From NCBI GenBank assembly GCA_030141605.1, contig JAQGDQ010000008.1:12501-76500 (forward strand): a stretch of 64,000 nucleotides of DNA, in the 5' to 3' direction. Within the stretch, counting starts at the first letter, position 1, and the number at the start of each line of letters is the position of its first letter. Positions 1 through 18,124 of the stretch are shown here, piece by piece. Below the pieces are notes generated by a model. That model did no database searches. It saw nothing but the letters and a program-made list of their open reading frames with translations, and had not been told where the DNA came from. A program made the position numbers and the translations under genes. The DNA is from Tubiluchus corallicola (taxonomy: Eukaryota; Priapulida; Priapulimorpha; Priapulimorphida; Tubiluchidae).

Positions 1-521
1 ATAGCGTATAGTGCATTGAAGTAGGCATGGACAAGACTGTGATTTGAACTGTATAATCTGTTATAATTATGATTATAATCTATTTTCTCCTTCTTGTGAT
101 TATCACTTTCTATTCCCGAAATCACAGATCAACGAAATTCTTGAAAAAATAAATCTTATTGATCAACTCCTGTACCCCTGTTTGATTATTGACCTTCAAA
201 TCTGTGAATGGCTATAATATTAAATTAAAATATATTCCTTATTCAAAAGTACGTGCTCTTTCTCGTGCTTTTGTCGGTTTTCATCTTTTCTTTTTCTTTG
301 TTTTTCCGTGCAAACAGGGTTAACATTTCTGTACTACTATGTCTTCTAACGCTGGTTATCTTACAGTATTATTTGCATATGTACAGTGATAACTTCTAAT
401 CATCTAATCTAAGAAGCATAATGCATCATAAGTTTTTTTTACTGCGTATTAAATAACGTTTTATATACACATTGTTAGTGTTTGGCGAGGATAATAAGTA
501 ACTGATTGCGATTTAACTTAC
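1..521 (-). other. intron 1 (partial) of the SLC5-like gene
   Basis: This AT-rich stretch lies downstream, on the minus strand, of the GTAAGT donor at 521-516. I looked for the next SLC5 exon, which in this family would carry an RGTVGGFFLAGR-like segment, and did not find it. The intron therefore continues past the left edge. Confidence 0.5.
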
Positions 522-614
522 AAGTAGCCCAGCGCCCAGTACTATAAGAAAGTAGGCAACAATGACAACGTAATCCCAAGCTTCTAAACCACTTGCACTT
601 TCTCCGTTTGACAT
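522..614 (-). CDS. first coding exon of a probable SLC5 (SGLT-type) sodium/solute cotransporter
   Basis: The minus strand reads ATG at 614-612 and stays open for 31 codons to CTT at 522, directly followed by a consensus donor GTAAGT (521-516, phase 0). The peptide starts MSNGESASGLEAWDYVVIVA and continues YFLIVLGAGLL. This is the layout of SLC5 N-termini: a short polar leader, a D-[YI]-[VI]-V-I motif, then transmembrane segment 1 ending in a V/A-G-L/I sequence, as in sodium/glucose cotransporters. Family knowledge: these are 13-14-helix plasma-membrane symporters of about 600-700 residues, so only about 5% is present here. A possible 5'-UTR acceptor (a TGCAG at about 658-654) lies upstream, and a short upstream ORF starts near 684. 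The assignment rests on one exon; another polytopic transporter with a similar first helix remains possible. Confidence 0.6.
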
Positions 615-1642
615 GACGTTGGTGATTTACGTGAAATTCTTGAACAAATCGTCTGCACGACAACACACAGCAATAGCCATGACGCAAACAGTGTCCAAAA
701 AACAATAATTTACAAGATTAAAACGACATGCATGTCATTGTGCGCTGATGTACAAACCAGAAAGTATGTTGGGATGAACTTTGGACAAACACAGAGATCA
801 AGTTTACCTTTCAGTTATAGCACAGTATTTACAAGTAACTGATACTGAAACAGCAAATATTTGGAAACAGTCCAAAACTGTGCATTTATTGTAGCCAATT
901 TATGCTGGAAATATACGCATAATTACGTTTCATTATAGTGTTTTTTATAATTGTTATCTTATAGTCACCATAAGGCCATTTCTACTTGGAAAAAGCAAAC
1001 TGTATCTCTGTCTTTTTAGTCCAATTAAAAGAGTTCGTATACGTGTAGTTATTATTGTAGTAATTATCAAAAGCAACAAAACCTAAGTGCAGCAAAAACT
1101 GCTTCTGTACTGACACGCTCCCCTAAAGCTATACCGCGTGCCCTTCATAAAACATGCTTGTACTTCCTTTATCATATTTTGGGTTTTGTAGATCGATCAA
1201 GTTTAAACAATAAGAACATTGCTCTATAGTTTTACGCAGGTTTAGGCTAATTTTCGTTCATTTAAAACAACAATACTGTAAGCCTTAAATTGAAAAACAC
1301 AAAACCATTAAATTTTTAGGCCGTGTCGCTCAAACTACAGAGTAAGCCAAAAGTAGCCGTACAACTACAGGCATTCATTTGCAGCATACAGAAACATAAA
1401 TAGAAAACACTAGAATCAATTTATAAAATTCTTCTCGTCGTTATTCTCGTCGTTACCATTCACTGAAATTGGTAATAAATATAGGTGCAAATAAAAATTT
1501 AATGTCATTCGCTTGGAGGCCTACTTGTCTATAATTGGAAAGAATTTTTGTTTCTAGAAAATATTGTTATCTGCAGTTAATGTGCTTCCATTCTTGAGGG
1601 CTTAACCGGACCTTCATTGTGGCACCGGAACAGTCAAGATGT
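615..1642. other. 5' flank of the SLC5-like exon; no further gene seen
   Basis: This is AT-rich non-coding sequence. It probably holds the 5' UTR and promoter of the minus-strand SLC5-like gene, but I see no convincing TATA box or CpG-rich core. Confidence 0.4.
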
Positions 1643-1929
1643 TAGTTGGCTGTTCTGCTAGAACTACTCCTATAAAGTTGATTAGTATGCTCTTAGGGCT
1701 CTAAAACGCACAGTGTAAAAATAGGTCCTTAAAGTAACGTGTACGCAAGTACTAGCTGAAGCAATCAGTCAAGCAATTGAAGAGACTGCACGTGAAACAA
1801 AAATATGAGTCATGCACGATCAGTTACAAAATCTGTTATGAGCATTACTTGTAGCACGTCCTATAGGTCATCCTTGGTGGAGAGTACTGCTACTGTTTAT
1901 ATTTGGCATAATAGCAGAACAGCCAACTA
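1643..1929. repeat. perfect 18-bp inverted repeat, 251-nt spacer
   Basis: TAGTTGGCTGTTCTGCTA at 1643-1660 has its exact reverse complement at 1912-1929. The arms do not extend further. The spacing suits a small non-autonomous DNA transposon (MITE), but no target-site duplication is clear, so the nature of the element is inference. Confidence 0.5.
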
Positions 1930-2099
1930 GCATGTAGGCTGTAAGGAAGATATGCGGATGGTCCAGTTAACCTCCAAAATATGTTGAAGCACACTAACTG
2001 TTGAGAACCACTTGCTTCAATTATACAAAGATTTTTTGAGTTTCTACAAGGCATACAACCGCTAGAGTTTCTAAATGAAGGTGCGCTAACCAACAGCAA

Positions 2100-2280
2100 A
2101 CTGACTCAGCCAGGTGATTTGGCAGTGTTTGGACGGTTGACGATGCTTTGTTTTACGTTATTCTCAATAATTTACTACCAAAGAAGCAAAATAACTCAAC
2201 CAGATGTTTTAGTTGCATTTGACCTGTTCTCAGTGCGTTATTTTACGTTATTTTAGTCATTTAGTTACTAAAGCCGTTTT
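2100..2280. repeat. diverged tandem duplication, unit about 92 bp
   Basis: Two adjacent units share the order AACTNA-CCAG-TG, then a TTTTACGTTATT word, then a TTTACTACCAAAG or TTACTAAAG word. They occupy about 2100-2190 and 2193-2280. Many substitutions separate them, so the duplication is old. No coding potential is seen. Confidence 0.5.
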
Positions 2281-3134
2281 AACAACTAGACAACACACTA
2301 ACAACAAAAAGACTACAACGCCAAACATGACGCATTTTAAAAATATAACATTTTATTATTTTGTAAACAACACTGAAATAAATTCTTTGAATCAATAAAG
2401 TGTTTATGTCGTAAGATCCCATCAAGCAAGAACTGGCGGGTAGTCAAAAATTAGTTAATATTAGTTTTATATTAGCAAATTTGAAATTTTAGCTATTACT
2501 CGACTTTAAAATTTTCTCAGGAAAAATGACTTATTCCATAATACTTCATGGCATCGCCCAGGTGACGAAATTAGTAGCACGGGAAATCGCGAAACAATAT
2601 TCAAAAATCTTTTCGTCCTTCTAAAAGCAATCATAACATCTAAATATAAATTATTAATGATAACCATTGCTTGGTAATCTATTATTTACCACAGTGTGTT
2701 TGAAATGAGACGCCATCTATTGGTATAAATAATGAATAAACACATTCCTTAAAAAAGAAAGAAGTTTGACAAACATCAGTCGCGCCAAGCACGGCATGGT
2801 CAAAGAACTGAGAACAAACTAACCGTTTTTCAGTTGCCGCAAGCCAAAGCTAAATTATACAGGCACTACGTCAAGAAATGGTAGACCCGCAGTCACCCGC
2901 TAGACTCCATAAAAGTTATCACAAGTAGATCAACGTGTTCATTTACATTTTTTTGCGTTTACAGGGTGGTACATAACATTTTGGTAGTAGGAGTACGTAA
3001 CACAAGTAATAGTATAGATCAAAGTATTGTTCAAAAATTTGGTGCGTAGGCCTCAGACTGTTCGCACAGCCAACAGCCCTGAAGGGTATGATCGAAGCAG
3101 TGACCTGAAAACTCTGTGAAACTTCTTTTGATTG
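2281..3134. other. no gene or clear element seen
   Basis: This is AT-rich sequence without supported exons. Short open frames here lack splice context or family similarity. Confidence 0.4.
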
Positions 3135-3135
3135 A

Positions 3136-3195
3136 ATTGAATGGTTTGAAGATTCACCGGACCTCATTCCGCCCAAAAACTCCAAGGCGCTAAGA
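3136..3195 (+). pseudogene. possible Tc1/mariner-type transposase relic (C-terminal DDE motif)
   Basis: The plus frame reads IEWFEDSPDLIPPKN and then reaches a stop. Tc1-like transposases carry W-P-x-x-S-P-D-L-N-P-I-E-N around the third catalytic acidic residue. Here SPDL and the final N are kept, N-P-I-E has become I-P-P-K and the catalytic Glu is lost. Only about 20 codons match, with no terminal repeats found, so this could be coincidence. Confidence 0.3.
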
Positions 3196-3967
3196 TGATA
3201 GAAAAAACACGCCATCGATCAACATTCAGCAGTTAAATCTATGAGACACATGTAAGATCTTGAGATGATCTTGAGTTTCTCGAGTCACTGCTCCCACCAT
3301 ACCCCTCTAGCTTCCAGGTTGAGAAAGGACTGGCAATGTTCTACCCTAAACTTTAAAGGCATGATAGATTCACCGTTCTCTAAACAAAACTTTAATGTAA
3401 TAAATTGTTCTGTATTATAACTCGTTATTGTTGTACTCCTCTAGCAAAACATTCTGTACATAATTGTGTTATTCTTATTTAATTAAAGATAACAATTCTT
3501 AAATAAATGAATTGTGACACCAGTCTCTTTGAGAAACTCTTGTAATCGCACCCTCGTAGACCAAGGGTCATAGGATCGGCAAATGCAGCTGCAGAAGATA
3601 CTAAATAAGTTTTTAGTAATTTTTTAAAAATGTTTTTTCATTTAATCCTATTCATTGATTTATAAAGGTTAATCATTTCTTGACATCTGCGTAGTGACTC
3701 CACAAAAGCGTTGCCTTTTGATGAGCTTAGCTACATAATGTCAATTACATTCAGTCAGCAATAAATATAGTAATACTTTAGATAAGTATTATTATATTCT
3801 TTCCTTGGTGTACTGTTGAAATATCTGGATCTTGCTTGAAGCACAGCGAGTTACCATCAAAAAACCACAAAGGCGTTTGAGTGTTCAATGTCATCAAAAA
3901 TGAGCGAAAATGTATTCAAATTAATACTGGCTCAGGTACTTTTCCTAATAAAATACTGTTTTCTTAA

Positions 3968-5592
3968 TCAGTAAACGTGTTCTGCGATTCTGGCACAATC
4001 CTCGTACCGCCTCATTTTCGTTCGCCATTTTAGAAAACCGCGTCCATCTACCATCTGCCATATCATCAGTATCTTTTTGACATCTGTTTCTGCAAGAGAT
4101 TGATAAAATGCTGCTAGAGGTGCCACTTAACGCACATGTTTCATGCACGAACTGAACAAAGGAACGAAATTTGTTTGTATGCAAAAGACAAGCATTTTGA
4201 AATGTAGAAAATAATGCGTACTAAATGTGATCAAAAGTACATAAAGCTTGAAAAATTTTCTATTAACAAGTTCTTGAAAGGATCCAAAGGTTGTCGCATC
4301 CTCAGCAGGCAGATTAAAACAAGATAGAAATGAGTGTAAGCTGCTTGCGTAGAAAAAGCCCAGGCTAGTGGAATTATGCCCAGGCAAAAAAATTACTAGT
4401 AAATTTCTTACAACTTAGATGGCACTATTATGTCTCTACTGCAGTGCGTCACCGCTAGTACTATTTCTTTAAATCGAGAAGCAAGTCAGACTGCACGTTT
4501 TACACCAAATAGTAATATGCAGGCTACAAGGTCAGTGATCTGCCATGTAATTGTGACACTTGCTTTTGCTTTTGCTTTTTTAATCGCTAAACCAATTTTA
4601 CAATTATTTCAAAATCAAGTTAAACTTTTTCGGTCTTATATTCAGACAAGTTTACCTCTAATTCTCCCCATTTTTCTAGTCACACTTCTCCACATTATCC
4701 ATTTTAATGGTGGTAATAATGGTTTATTGGCTTATTGATGGTAATAATCATTGAACACTTTGCTGAGACATTTGTAATTGTTTTAAAGTCATTTAGACCG
4801 TTTTTCGGGTTTACAAGATGTAGACTTCTTAAACAAAATCGTTCCTCTTTCTCCCAATTTGTTTCTTATTCGCAGTTTTCTGTATCATCTATTTTGAAAT
4901 GATGGTAATCGAAAAGCTGTAATTTTTTCAGGCTTAAAATGTACAAACGCTTTAAATAAATTTAAAGTTTTCTAAATAATCTATTTCTAAGCAATGATAA
5001 TTATTGCTTCCTTGGTTTCCTTAATACAAAGTTGATGCATTAAAGAAAAACGTGCGTTAAAGAGGTTTTCTGTAGAAAGACAATTTTCCCGACAAAAGCA
5101 ATCAAAAGCAAAATATGGATGCGTGTTATTTAAAACAAAAACGAGATTGCAGAGGTTGGCAAAGAATCTGATATTGAAATTACACAATAATGTTGCCTGT
5201 CTAGGCTTCCTATAATTATTGCTAGTTTGCATCGTAATCCTAAAAGCAGAAAAACTGTAAAAGCAAAGCATCTTCTATGTTATTAAAGCATCTAAAACAG
5301 TCTTTTTTTACCTGTATTCAAAAATAATAAATAAACATCGAACAAAGTGTCATGCCAAAGAGTAAAAACTGTCCACACGTTTACACGTTACGACAGAGTG
5401 ACTTACGTTTATACTGCAAACGTGGCTTACCGTCCGTACCTGATTTCCTGGCAAGGTGCATTACGTCATGGAGGGGGTTTGCACCACACGACACAGAGCG
5501 TTCTACATTTAGCGAATAACAAATAGAATAAGGTACGATGCAGACCAAAGCAAATAATATGATTGCTAACCAAGTGTCTCTCAACCTCATGT
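3968..5592 (-). CDS. candidate two-exon gene for a small secreted peptide
   Basis: Exon A begins at 5592 after a strong acceptor (pyrimidine tract ending TTTTTTCAG) and has ATG two bases later (5590-5588). It reads MRLRDTWLAIILFALVCIVP followed by YSICYSLNVERSVSCGANPL: a clear signal peptide, then a mature part. Three possible donors follow, after 5440 (GTACGG), 5431 (GTAAGC) and 5407 (GTAAGT), and all are phase 1. Exon B starts at 4089 after CTCTTGCAG. Read in the matching phase it is open for 39 residues to TGA at 3970-3968, including MIWQMVDGRGFLKW and MRRYEDCARIAEHVY. The product would be 90, 93 or 101 residues with only two cysteines after the signal peptide, enough for one disulphide. 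An ATTAAA lies about 320 bp past the stop on the minus strand (+ 3643-3648). The start immediately behind an acceptor is common in neuropeptide and secreted-peptide genes. I do not recognise the family; a short single-pass membrane protein is the main alternative. The splice model is inferred. Confidence 0.5.
4430..4738 (+). other. open frame of 102 codons, probably fortuitous (within the candidate intron)
   Basis: This frame is rich in F, L and I, reflects AT-rich sequence, lacks a good start context and resembles nothing I know. It overlaps the intron of the minus-strand peptide gene. I list it only so that the stretch is accounted for. Confidence 0.15.
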
Positions 5593-5599
5593 CTGAAAA

Positions 5600-6830
5600 A
5601 ATAAAACACATTATAGAATGAGTCACCCACAATTATAAAGTTCTTGAAACCAAAGTTCAATGAAAGAAAGGAAATGGTGAAATGGTTGAGCCTGAGACGG
5701 GATTGGAAAAATGACCATCGGGTTGTTGTTACAGGTTGAATGCCATGAACACTTGACACTTGAACACTTCTTTTTCTATATTTGGGCTTTTACTGCCATT
5801 ATTTTTGGAATGCCTTTCTTGCTGATCTACAGGCTTTGGTTCAAATCCAGACCGAGTGAGCTTTTGCACATTTCCTTCTTTTTGGTTAGGTCTTATTACT
5901 TTTAGAAATTTAGTAACAGTGGTTCAAATTCATCACTTAAATTAAAATTAAGATTATACGTAATTAATAATTTGCCAGTGTTCCTTGCAGTTTGCAGAAA
6001 TTCCGCTGCTGTTGCAAATTTGGAAAACAGAAATTAAATTTTATTAATGTCATTGAACCCTTTTAGGACAACAAATAGTACATGGTGACTAAAAATACTA
6101 TACTATTTTCATTAATTTGTGTAACAGCTTTGTTAGGTCTGTTAATGTTGTTGTTACAGTATGGTATACTATTGTTCCGGTACTCTGGTGAAACAACCAA
6201 TGGTGTATTTCGACCCACGTAGTGGTTCATTTGAGCATTCCCCAAATAACGTAAAATAATCATTCTCAACTTCCTTATGGATTTTTTATTGGATTTTTAT
6301 TCTGTCATGAAGAATCAGCACGCAGACCGTTGCTTGTTGTACCGAGTCACACTACTCACAAGACGTAAGCCATAGATTTGCAGAATCAAACACCTTTAAC
6401 AGCTTTGTGAAAAGCTAGACGTCTCAGTACCATACGATACTTTCTATTTTCTATAGTACCCTGAATGTAAACACCTATTTTACATCTATACACCTACAAA
6501 ACAAAACTAAAATGGCAGTTTTGTAAAATGTTAATTAAGATACCAGTCATATAATTTTGGGCAGCATCTCATTATATCATTGTTGATTCGAATGAGTACT
6601 CTGAGTGCTCCCAGGTCTATAATTATGTTTGCGCATTAGTACTACAGAGTTAAGTGCCGGCCTTGAATTGAGATGGTTGGATGCGGTAATGAAATATAAC
6701 GGCAATAACTATTTCTATACTTAGGAACTCTTGTGTTAAAATTTTGGCCAAAATTATGCCTACATGTTATTGAAAGCAACATTTGAATGTAGATTGGCGG
6801 GGCGTCATTAGCGACCTAGCAATGCCGTAT
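5600..6830. other. 5' flank of the peptide gene; no second exon identified
   Basis: The acceptor at 5593 implies an upstream untranslated exon to the right on the minus strand, but I cannot single one out. A box-B-like GGTTCAAATCC on the plus strand at about 5829-5839 has no matching box A or tRNA fold. Confidence 0.35.
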
Positions 6831-6833
6831 GTG

Positions 6834-6962
6834 CTTAGCAGTTGAATGGGTGACCAGGAAAGACTACACTTCTGAACAGTTTCATCTAGCACCATTAGAG
6901 CTGGTTAGTGAATGGACGGCTGACCGCGGCGAAAATTACTGCTAACTAGTTTCATCTATCAT
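6834..6962 (+). repeat. two tandem units with 5S box-C-like cores
   Basis: Two units of about 64 bp follow each other. Each has a TTAG-N-GAATGGGTGACC-like core (5S rRNA has GGATGGGTGACC) and ends in AGTTTCATCTA. Related units recur at 29250-29640, and the tail word also occurs near 7750. I infer a decayed family derived from 5S-headed SINEs. Confidence 0.45.
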
Positions 6963-13200
<6,238 letters not shown>

Positions 13201-13204
13201 TATC

Positions 13205-14500
13205 TGTTTCTCTTTCTCCGTCACTATCTCCTGCGGCCTGCCTTTGCCTTTCCTTACTTCTCTTTATTGTTTCTAAGGTTTTCTCCCTTTTTCCTTTATT
13301 TAACTTTCTCACTCATTATTTTGATAACGATTGGCTGTAGACTAAGTTCACAGCGATTGTAGGACGCCTTTTATCTACACTAAATTCTACTTTAAATATA
13401 ATTTTGAATATAGCTAACATTCAATAAGGTCCCCGCAAACACTTTAGTTTAATTAATTTATTTATACTTTTAAAGCGCGCTTTCAGCAATTAATTATTTC
13501 AAAAGTACTTCATTATAGACGACAATGAAAAAATAAATGACAGCGTTACAGTAAAAACAACTCTAACGCCAGATATAAAACAAAAATATTTCATAAAAGC
13601 AATAAAACATACACTTCATAAACTATAACGCAAGTGAAATAAATGCATTTTACGTATTTTTCTAACATTTGCGATGATACACCATTTCTTTTGTTGTCTT
13701 CTGATAACGAGTTCTATTAGCCGGGCAGTAAAAGTTTTCTTTCCATTAAACTAGGGCTGAATTAACTCTACTGAATACGAAAAGCTGACTTTCGTATTTC
13801 TATTGCACTGCACTGATTTTTAATAACAGCGTGCAAACATCCTTACATTAACCGCTACCATTTTGTATGTAATAGTATGTGTATGTAAATAGTATTAATT
13901 TTGTTATCTGTTTAATTTGACTACTAAACAATAATTATAGAATAATCAAAATGTGATAAAATAAGCGACTCTTCAGTTAGCTATTTACGAATTTTAAATA
14001 ATGTGGTACAAATTGAATGAAGTTTTCTGACATCTAGACTGAATATATTAAAACTTAGCAGACTGTCTAATATTGCACGTAAATATACTAAAGAGTTAAC
14101 CACATTTACTTGACTGTTGCCAATAAGCAAAGAATTTCTTTTCACTTTTCTCTGGTATATGCTTATTGCCAAAACTTGCGTTTTCTATTTCTGTTTCTAT
14201 TCTATTTTGGAATCCTTCATTGTCAAATGATTACAATACGCCCACAGAAACAGTTGATTCTAGAGACGCTGCTCATTCACTATGAATACACGCACGTAAA
14301 ATAACCCATCAAAGATTGATTATCAACATAGCCTCATAATACACCTGACCTATTACAAGCATACTCATCTGGTGACACAGCATAACAAGTAACAATGGGC
14401 CTTAGTATGATAACCCCTGGCACAGAATAATTAATAACTCAAGGCTCAAAACATCTATCTTGTCAATAACTGACGATCCATTTCAGCACTGCTGAAAAAA
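13205..14500. other. no gene seen
   Basis: AT-rich sequence with scattered short open frames and no splice-supported exon or recognisable repeat. Confidence 0.4.
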
Positions 14501-14524
14501 GACTATACCGTACCCAACCCCACC

Positions 14525-14600
14525 ACCTTGGATGAGACACTGAACTATTGACGGTGTCTTAGCACATTCGGATGTGAACACATCCTCCCTCTGCAAGCAA
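14525..14600 (-). repeat. SINE-like fragment, copy 1
   Basis: On the minus strand this reads TTCAGTGTCTCATCCAAGG next to a box-B-like GTTCACATCCGAATG. A diverged relative with TTCAGTGTCTTATC lies on the minus strand at about 45105-45165. Shared orientation and order suggest a dispersed SINE-type repeat. The AGTGTCTTxxCCAAGG word is common in marine invertebrate repeats. Confidence 0.4.
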
Positions 14601-16109
14601 ATAATAAAATCAGTATGAGCGGTATAAACCCAAAACCAGTTTTACCAAGGCCTTCCATTTCTTGACCAAACTCTGAGTTTCCATTTCCTGACCAGGAACT
14701 GAACAGCGCGCCCTCAGCTTTGCCTCTTTGTCTTGATCATTTTTTCATTAAAAGTTACACCAGAAATATTTCTTTACTTTTTACCCAGCCATAACGTTAC
14801 ATTTTGAAAATCAGCAGTGCAATGAACAAGCTTACAGTTCCGTGTCAATCAATGGTACTTCATTATTAATTAAATCAGTGGATTTTACAATAGAACGCTG
14901 CAGTATTTAACATTTCATTGTATTAGTTTATAGAAATAAGTCGGTTGAACACTAGAACAGAACAAAAAGGAATTGTGATTACTCGTGGGAAAACAGAGAT
15001 CACGACCCACTTAGAGTGTTCTCCACCAAGCAAATACCGATTATCAACCCACCTTCCTGATGGATATTGAATGGTACAAATATGGACTTTTAATTAGAAT
15101 AAGGGCAAGGCAGTAAAAAGTTCGTAAACTGATTACAGCCAGAAATATAGGATTCATGTAATTAATTTGCTAGTGATATGTGGCACCTGCAAACGTTCTT
15201 CTTGATGCAGGTGAGGTTGTAATTATTTGCTAAAAGGTACGAAACATTTTTGGTAAAGAGTTTCAGAGAAAAGAAGTCACAGAGAAAAAACTGGAATTAT
15301 AAGCAGCCGTTCTGCATCTAAAAATTAATTCGGCGGAAATATGAAAGGCAGCAGCCAAACAAAACTCAAGTAAATCAATTGCGAATTGGAGAAGCTTGGA
15401 GAGCTCCTTTTAGTGATCGTGTATGAAAAAGGGAGCGTAGAGATGGTCCCACATTAGATCCACCCAAACTGACAATGCGATTTTGAAACCTGTTAAATGG
15501 GTTCTCAACAATAATATAATTAATCCAAGTTTAATTGGAACTTTCAGTTTATTAGTAGGTTTTTAGTTTGGAGACCCCAAATCGGGTTCTGGTTTAGAGT
15601 TTTTAAGTTTAAAAGTTTACGAATTCGAAAAAAAACAATTCTTAACAGAGAAATTCTCACTTTAGTAGCTCTAACTAATATAAGACCTTAGTGTGGTGTT
15701 TTGACTACATTTTGATTCGCGTATTAGTTTTGTGACAACGATTAGTGAATTATAGGAAGCTTCATAGCTTCCAGTTCAACAATAATACATCTCTAATCAC
15801 AGCAGGTAGTAGACTTCGACAGACTTGAGCTTTTAAATTTTGATTGGCTAGTTTTATAATACATTCTTGTTTTCTTATGTTTTATTCTTTAATTTTCTAA
15901 GGTACATTTTAACGAATGTAAAATAAAATAAATTGATTAAAAAGTAAATATACTCACCAAGACCTGTTTTGTGTTTTTATTGTAGCAATGTTGATCCTCA
16001 CTGAATTCGTAGTTTTATTTCTGTCTACAAAGTGCCGTTTGATTCCACATCACCCCTTTTCAAGACACACAATACGGCAAAATGAGGTAGAAGAAGTTTT
16101 TACATCTAC

Positions 16110-16196
16110 TCAGTACTCGAAAGCGTGACAAAGTCTCCTGTTCTGTGATGCTCCTCCTACCATGAAGCCCACGAAGACGACAGAAATGAGCATTGA
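16110..16196 (-). CDS. possible small signal-peptide exon, 27 codons
   Basis: On the minus strand CTCCTGATTCAG is followed at 16196 by TCA and then ATG (16193-16191). The frame reads MLISVVFVGFMVGGA and then SQNRRLCHAFEY before TGA at 16112-16110. This is a plausible signal peptide placed just behind an acceptor, as in the two secreted-peptide exons elsewhere in the window. The mature part would be only 12 residues unless a donor inside the exon (for example GTAGGA just after the FVGFM codons) is used. The overlapping alternative frame is also open. It is short enough to be chance. Confidence 0.25.
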   Translation of the reverse strand, partial: SMLISVVFVGFMVGGASQNRRLCHAFEY

Positions 16197-16512
16197 CTGA
16201 ATCAGGAGCAGCTTTGTTTAAAGTAGGCCTACGCGATCTAGCATGGTTCTTACGTAAGTTCCTGCGCACCAAATATATGTAATGTAATGGTCAATAACTG
16301 CTACGTTTACCTATTTATTATAGAGTTCAGGTATCAGACGCGATTATCAAAGTAATAGAAATAGATTGGAATTCAGGTACCACGCAAGCCAAAAAGTGCT
16401 CCGTGAGAATAAAAGGACATACAGGAAAGGGGGAAGAGGGGAGAATGAGAAAAAGAGAGAGAGAAGACAGAGCGAGAAATGGAGTAAAACGGGGAAAGAG
16501 AAATACTAAAAC

Positions 16513-16532
16513 TAATAATAATAATAATAATA

Positions 16533-16572
<40 letters not shown>

Positions 16573-16576
16573 TAAA

Positions 16577-16610
<34 letters not shown>
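16513..16610. repeat. (TAA)n microsatellite with interruptions
   Basis: Trinucleotide TAA units run with a few substitutions (AGT, GAT, AAAA). A GA-rich tract precedes it at about 16430-16500. The polyN frame across it is a repeat artefact. Confidence 0.9.
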
Positions 16611-16611
<1 letters not shown>

Positions 16612-16994
16612 CTCATTTTATTTAAAAAGAACTTACATATAAATTTAAAGGTGTCTGTTTTTTAGGCTCAGATCAACGATTTACATATTCAAATAACAAA
16701 TCTTTAGAACATTTGCAGTTTCACACTATATCACATTTCATACGTAGATTAAATTTAATTACCAGTTAAACACAATTATTATACGTAATTATGAATTAAA
16801 TTATAGACATAATATTTTTGTCTACTAGGGCTGCATCTGAAATAGCATCCGACGCATGGTATTTTTCATGCATAATTTGGATCGGCTATTTCTGCGAAAC
16901 TTGTTATTAACTTTATTATGTTATGGTATCTACTTTATACCTATATAAAATGTGCTCTAGAGTTTGGTTTTCTTAAGTCCAGTAAGATAGGAGA

Positions 16995-16998
<4 letters not shown>

Positions 16999-17066
<68 letters not shown>
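16999..17066. repeat. (GA)34 microsatellite
   Basis: An uninterrupted GA run, with GA-rich shoulders to about 17200. Confidence 0.95.
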
Positions 17067-17069
<3 letters not shown>

Positions 17070-17399
17070 ATGAGAAATGACGGTGGGCTGAGAGAGAGGG
17101 AGAGTAGGATGCTAATACTGGTAGTGAGCATAAAGGAAAAAGAAATTAAAAAGAATGGGTAAAAACAGCAAGACAGAAAGAGGGGAAAGAAAAAGTAACA
17201 AAGAAATTACGGAGCATTGAGTTGTTGCAAACTAAGCAGCTATTTTAAAATAACACAAGATATCTCAGTAAAAAGAAAAGCGGTCATCAGCAGTTATTTT
17301 GAGGGCGTAAGTGCACTATCTACAGCGTCTATGCAAATCACTGACAGCCTTGACTAACATTCTGAGCGTCAAATAGAAAAACAGTAAAAAAGAGGTTGT

Positions 17400-17454
17400 A
17401 CAGAGAAAGAGAGAGTGAAAGAGAAAGGTAGAGGGAGAAAGCGGAAAAAAGAAC

Positions 17455-17488
<34 letters not shown>

Positions 17489-17495
17489 GAGAAAT
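17400..17495. repeat. imperfect (GA)n tract
   Basis: Purine-rich sequence with a cleaner (GA) core at about 17453-17479. Confidence 0.85.
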
Positions 17496-17759
17496 GAAAA
17501 GGAAAGATAATCAATATAGGGGAAAACGACCACATGTGTTAGACCATTTTCAGCGTCTCTTGTCTCACGCCCTTTTTCTTCATGTCCTTTTTAATCCATA
17601 AACTAACAATGCAGCCATAATCAACGTACTCTTCGGCTCTATCACTTCTAATTTACTAATAGCACCTCCTATCGGATGAAAATACTTACTACAAGGATAC
17701 CAATTTGTGTTAATTGCTAATGTCTGAAAAGACAGGTATATTATATAGAAGATTAATTT

Positions 17760-17830
17760 CGGGCAAGGATAGAAACATATATCAAAAAAGGCTATTTAGA
17801 AGTGCAGGAATAGAAACGTATATCAAAAAC
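17760..17830 (+). repeat. imperfect direct repeat of about 27 bp
   Basis: The words GGATAGAAACATATATCAAA and GGAATAGAAACGTATATCAA occur about 44 bp apart. The surrounding 78-codon frame is not recognisable. Confidence 0.4.
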
Positions 17831-18124
17831 TATTCATTATCAAAGCTACTTATTAAGTATTACAGTATAAAGCCTTTGAACGTAGGCTTACGCAAAGAAA
17901 GGAAGCAAGAAAACCTACGCGATGGAAGTGATGTCGTAGAACTAGTGTAGCATTTGAGAAGACCTACAGGAGCTTACTAAAATAATGTTTGATAATTTTA
18001 GAAAATTAGAGCTTAACATTCTAGCAAATGTTGAAACTATGATTTACCGAATTTTTAAATTGAACGTATAAAATATATATGATCGAATTTGGAACACTTT
18101 TGGCAGCGGCAGTTAGAAGCGACG

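Noticed and set aside
5829-5839. tRNA gene from box B GGTTCAAATCC
   Set aside because: No box A at proper spacing and no cloverleaf.
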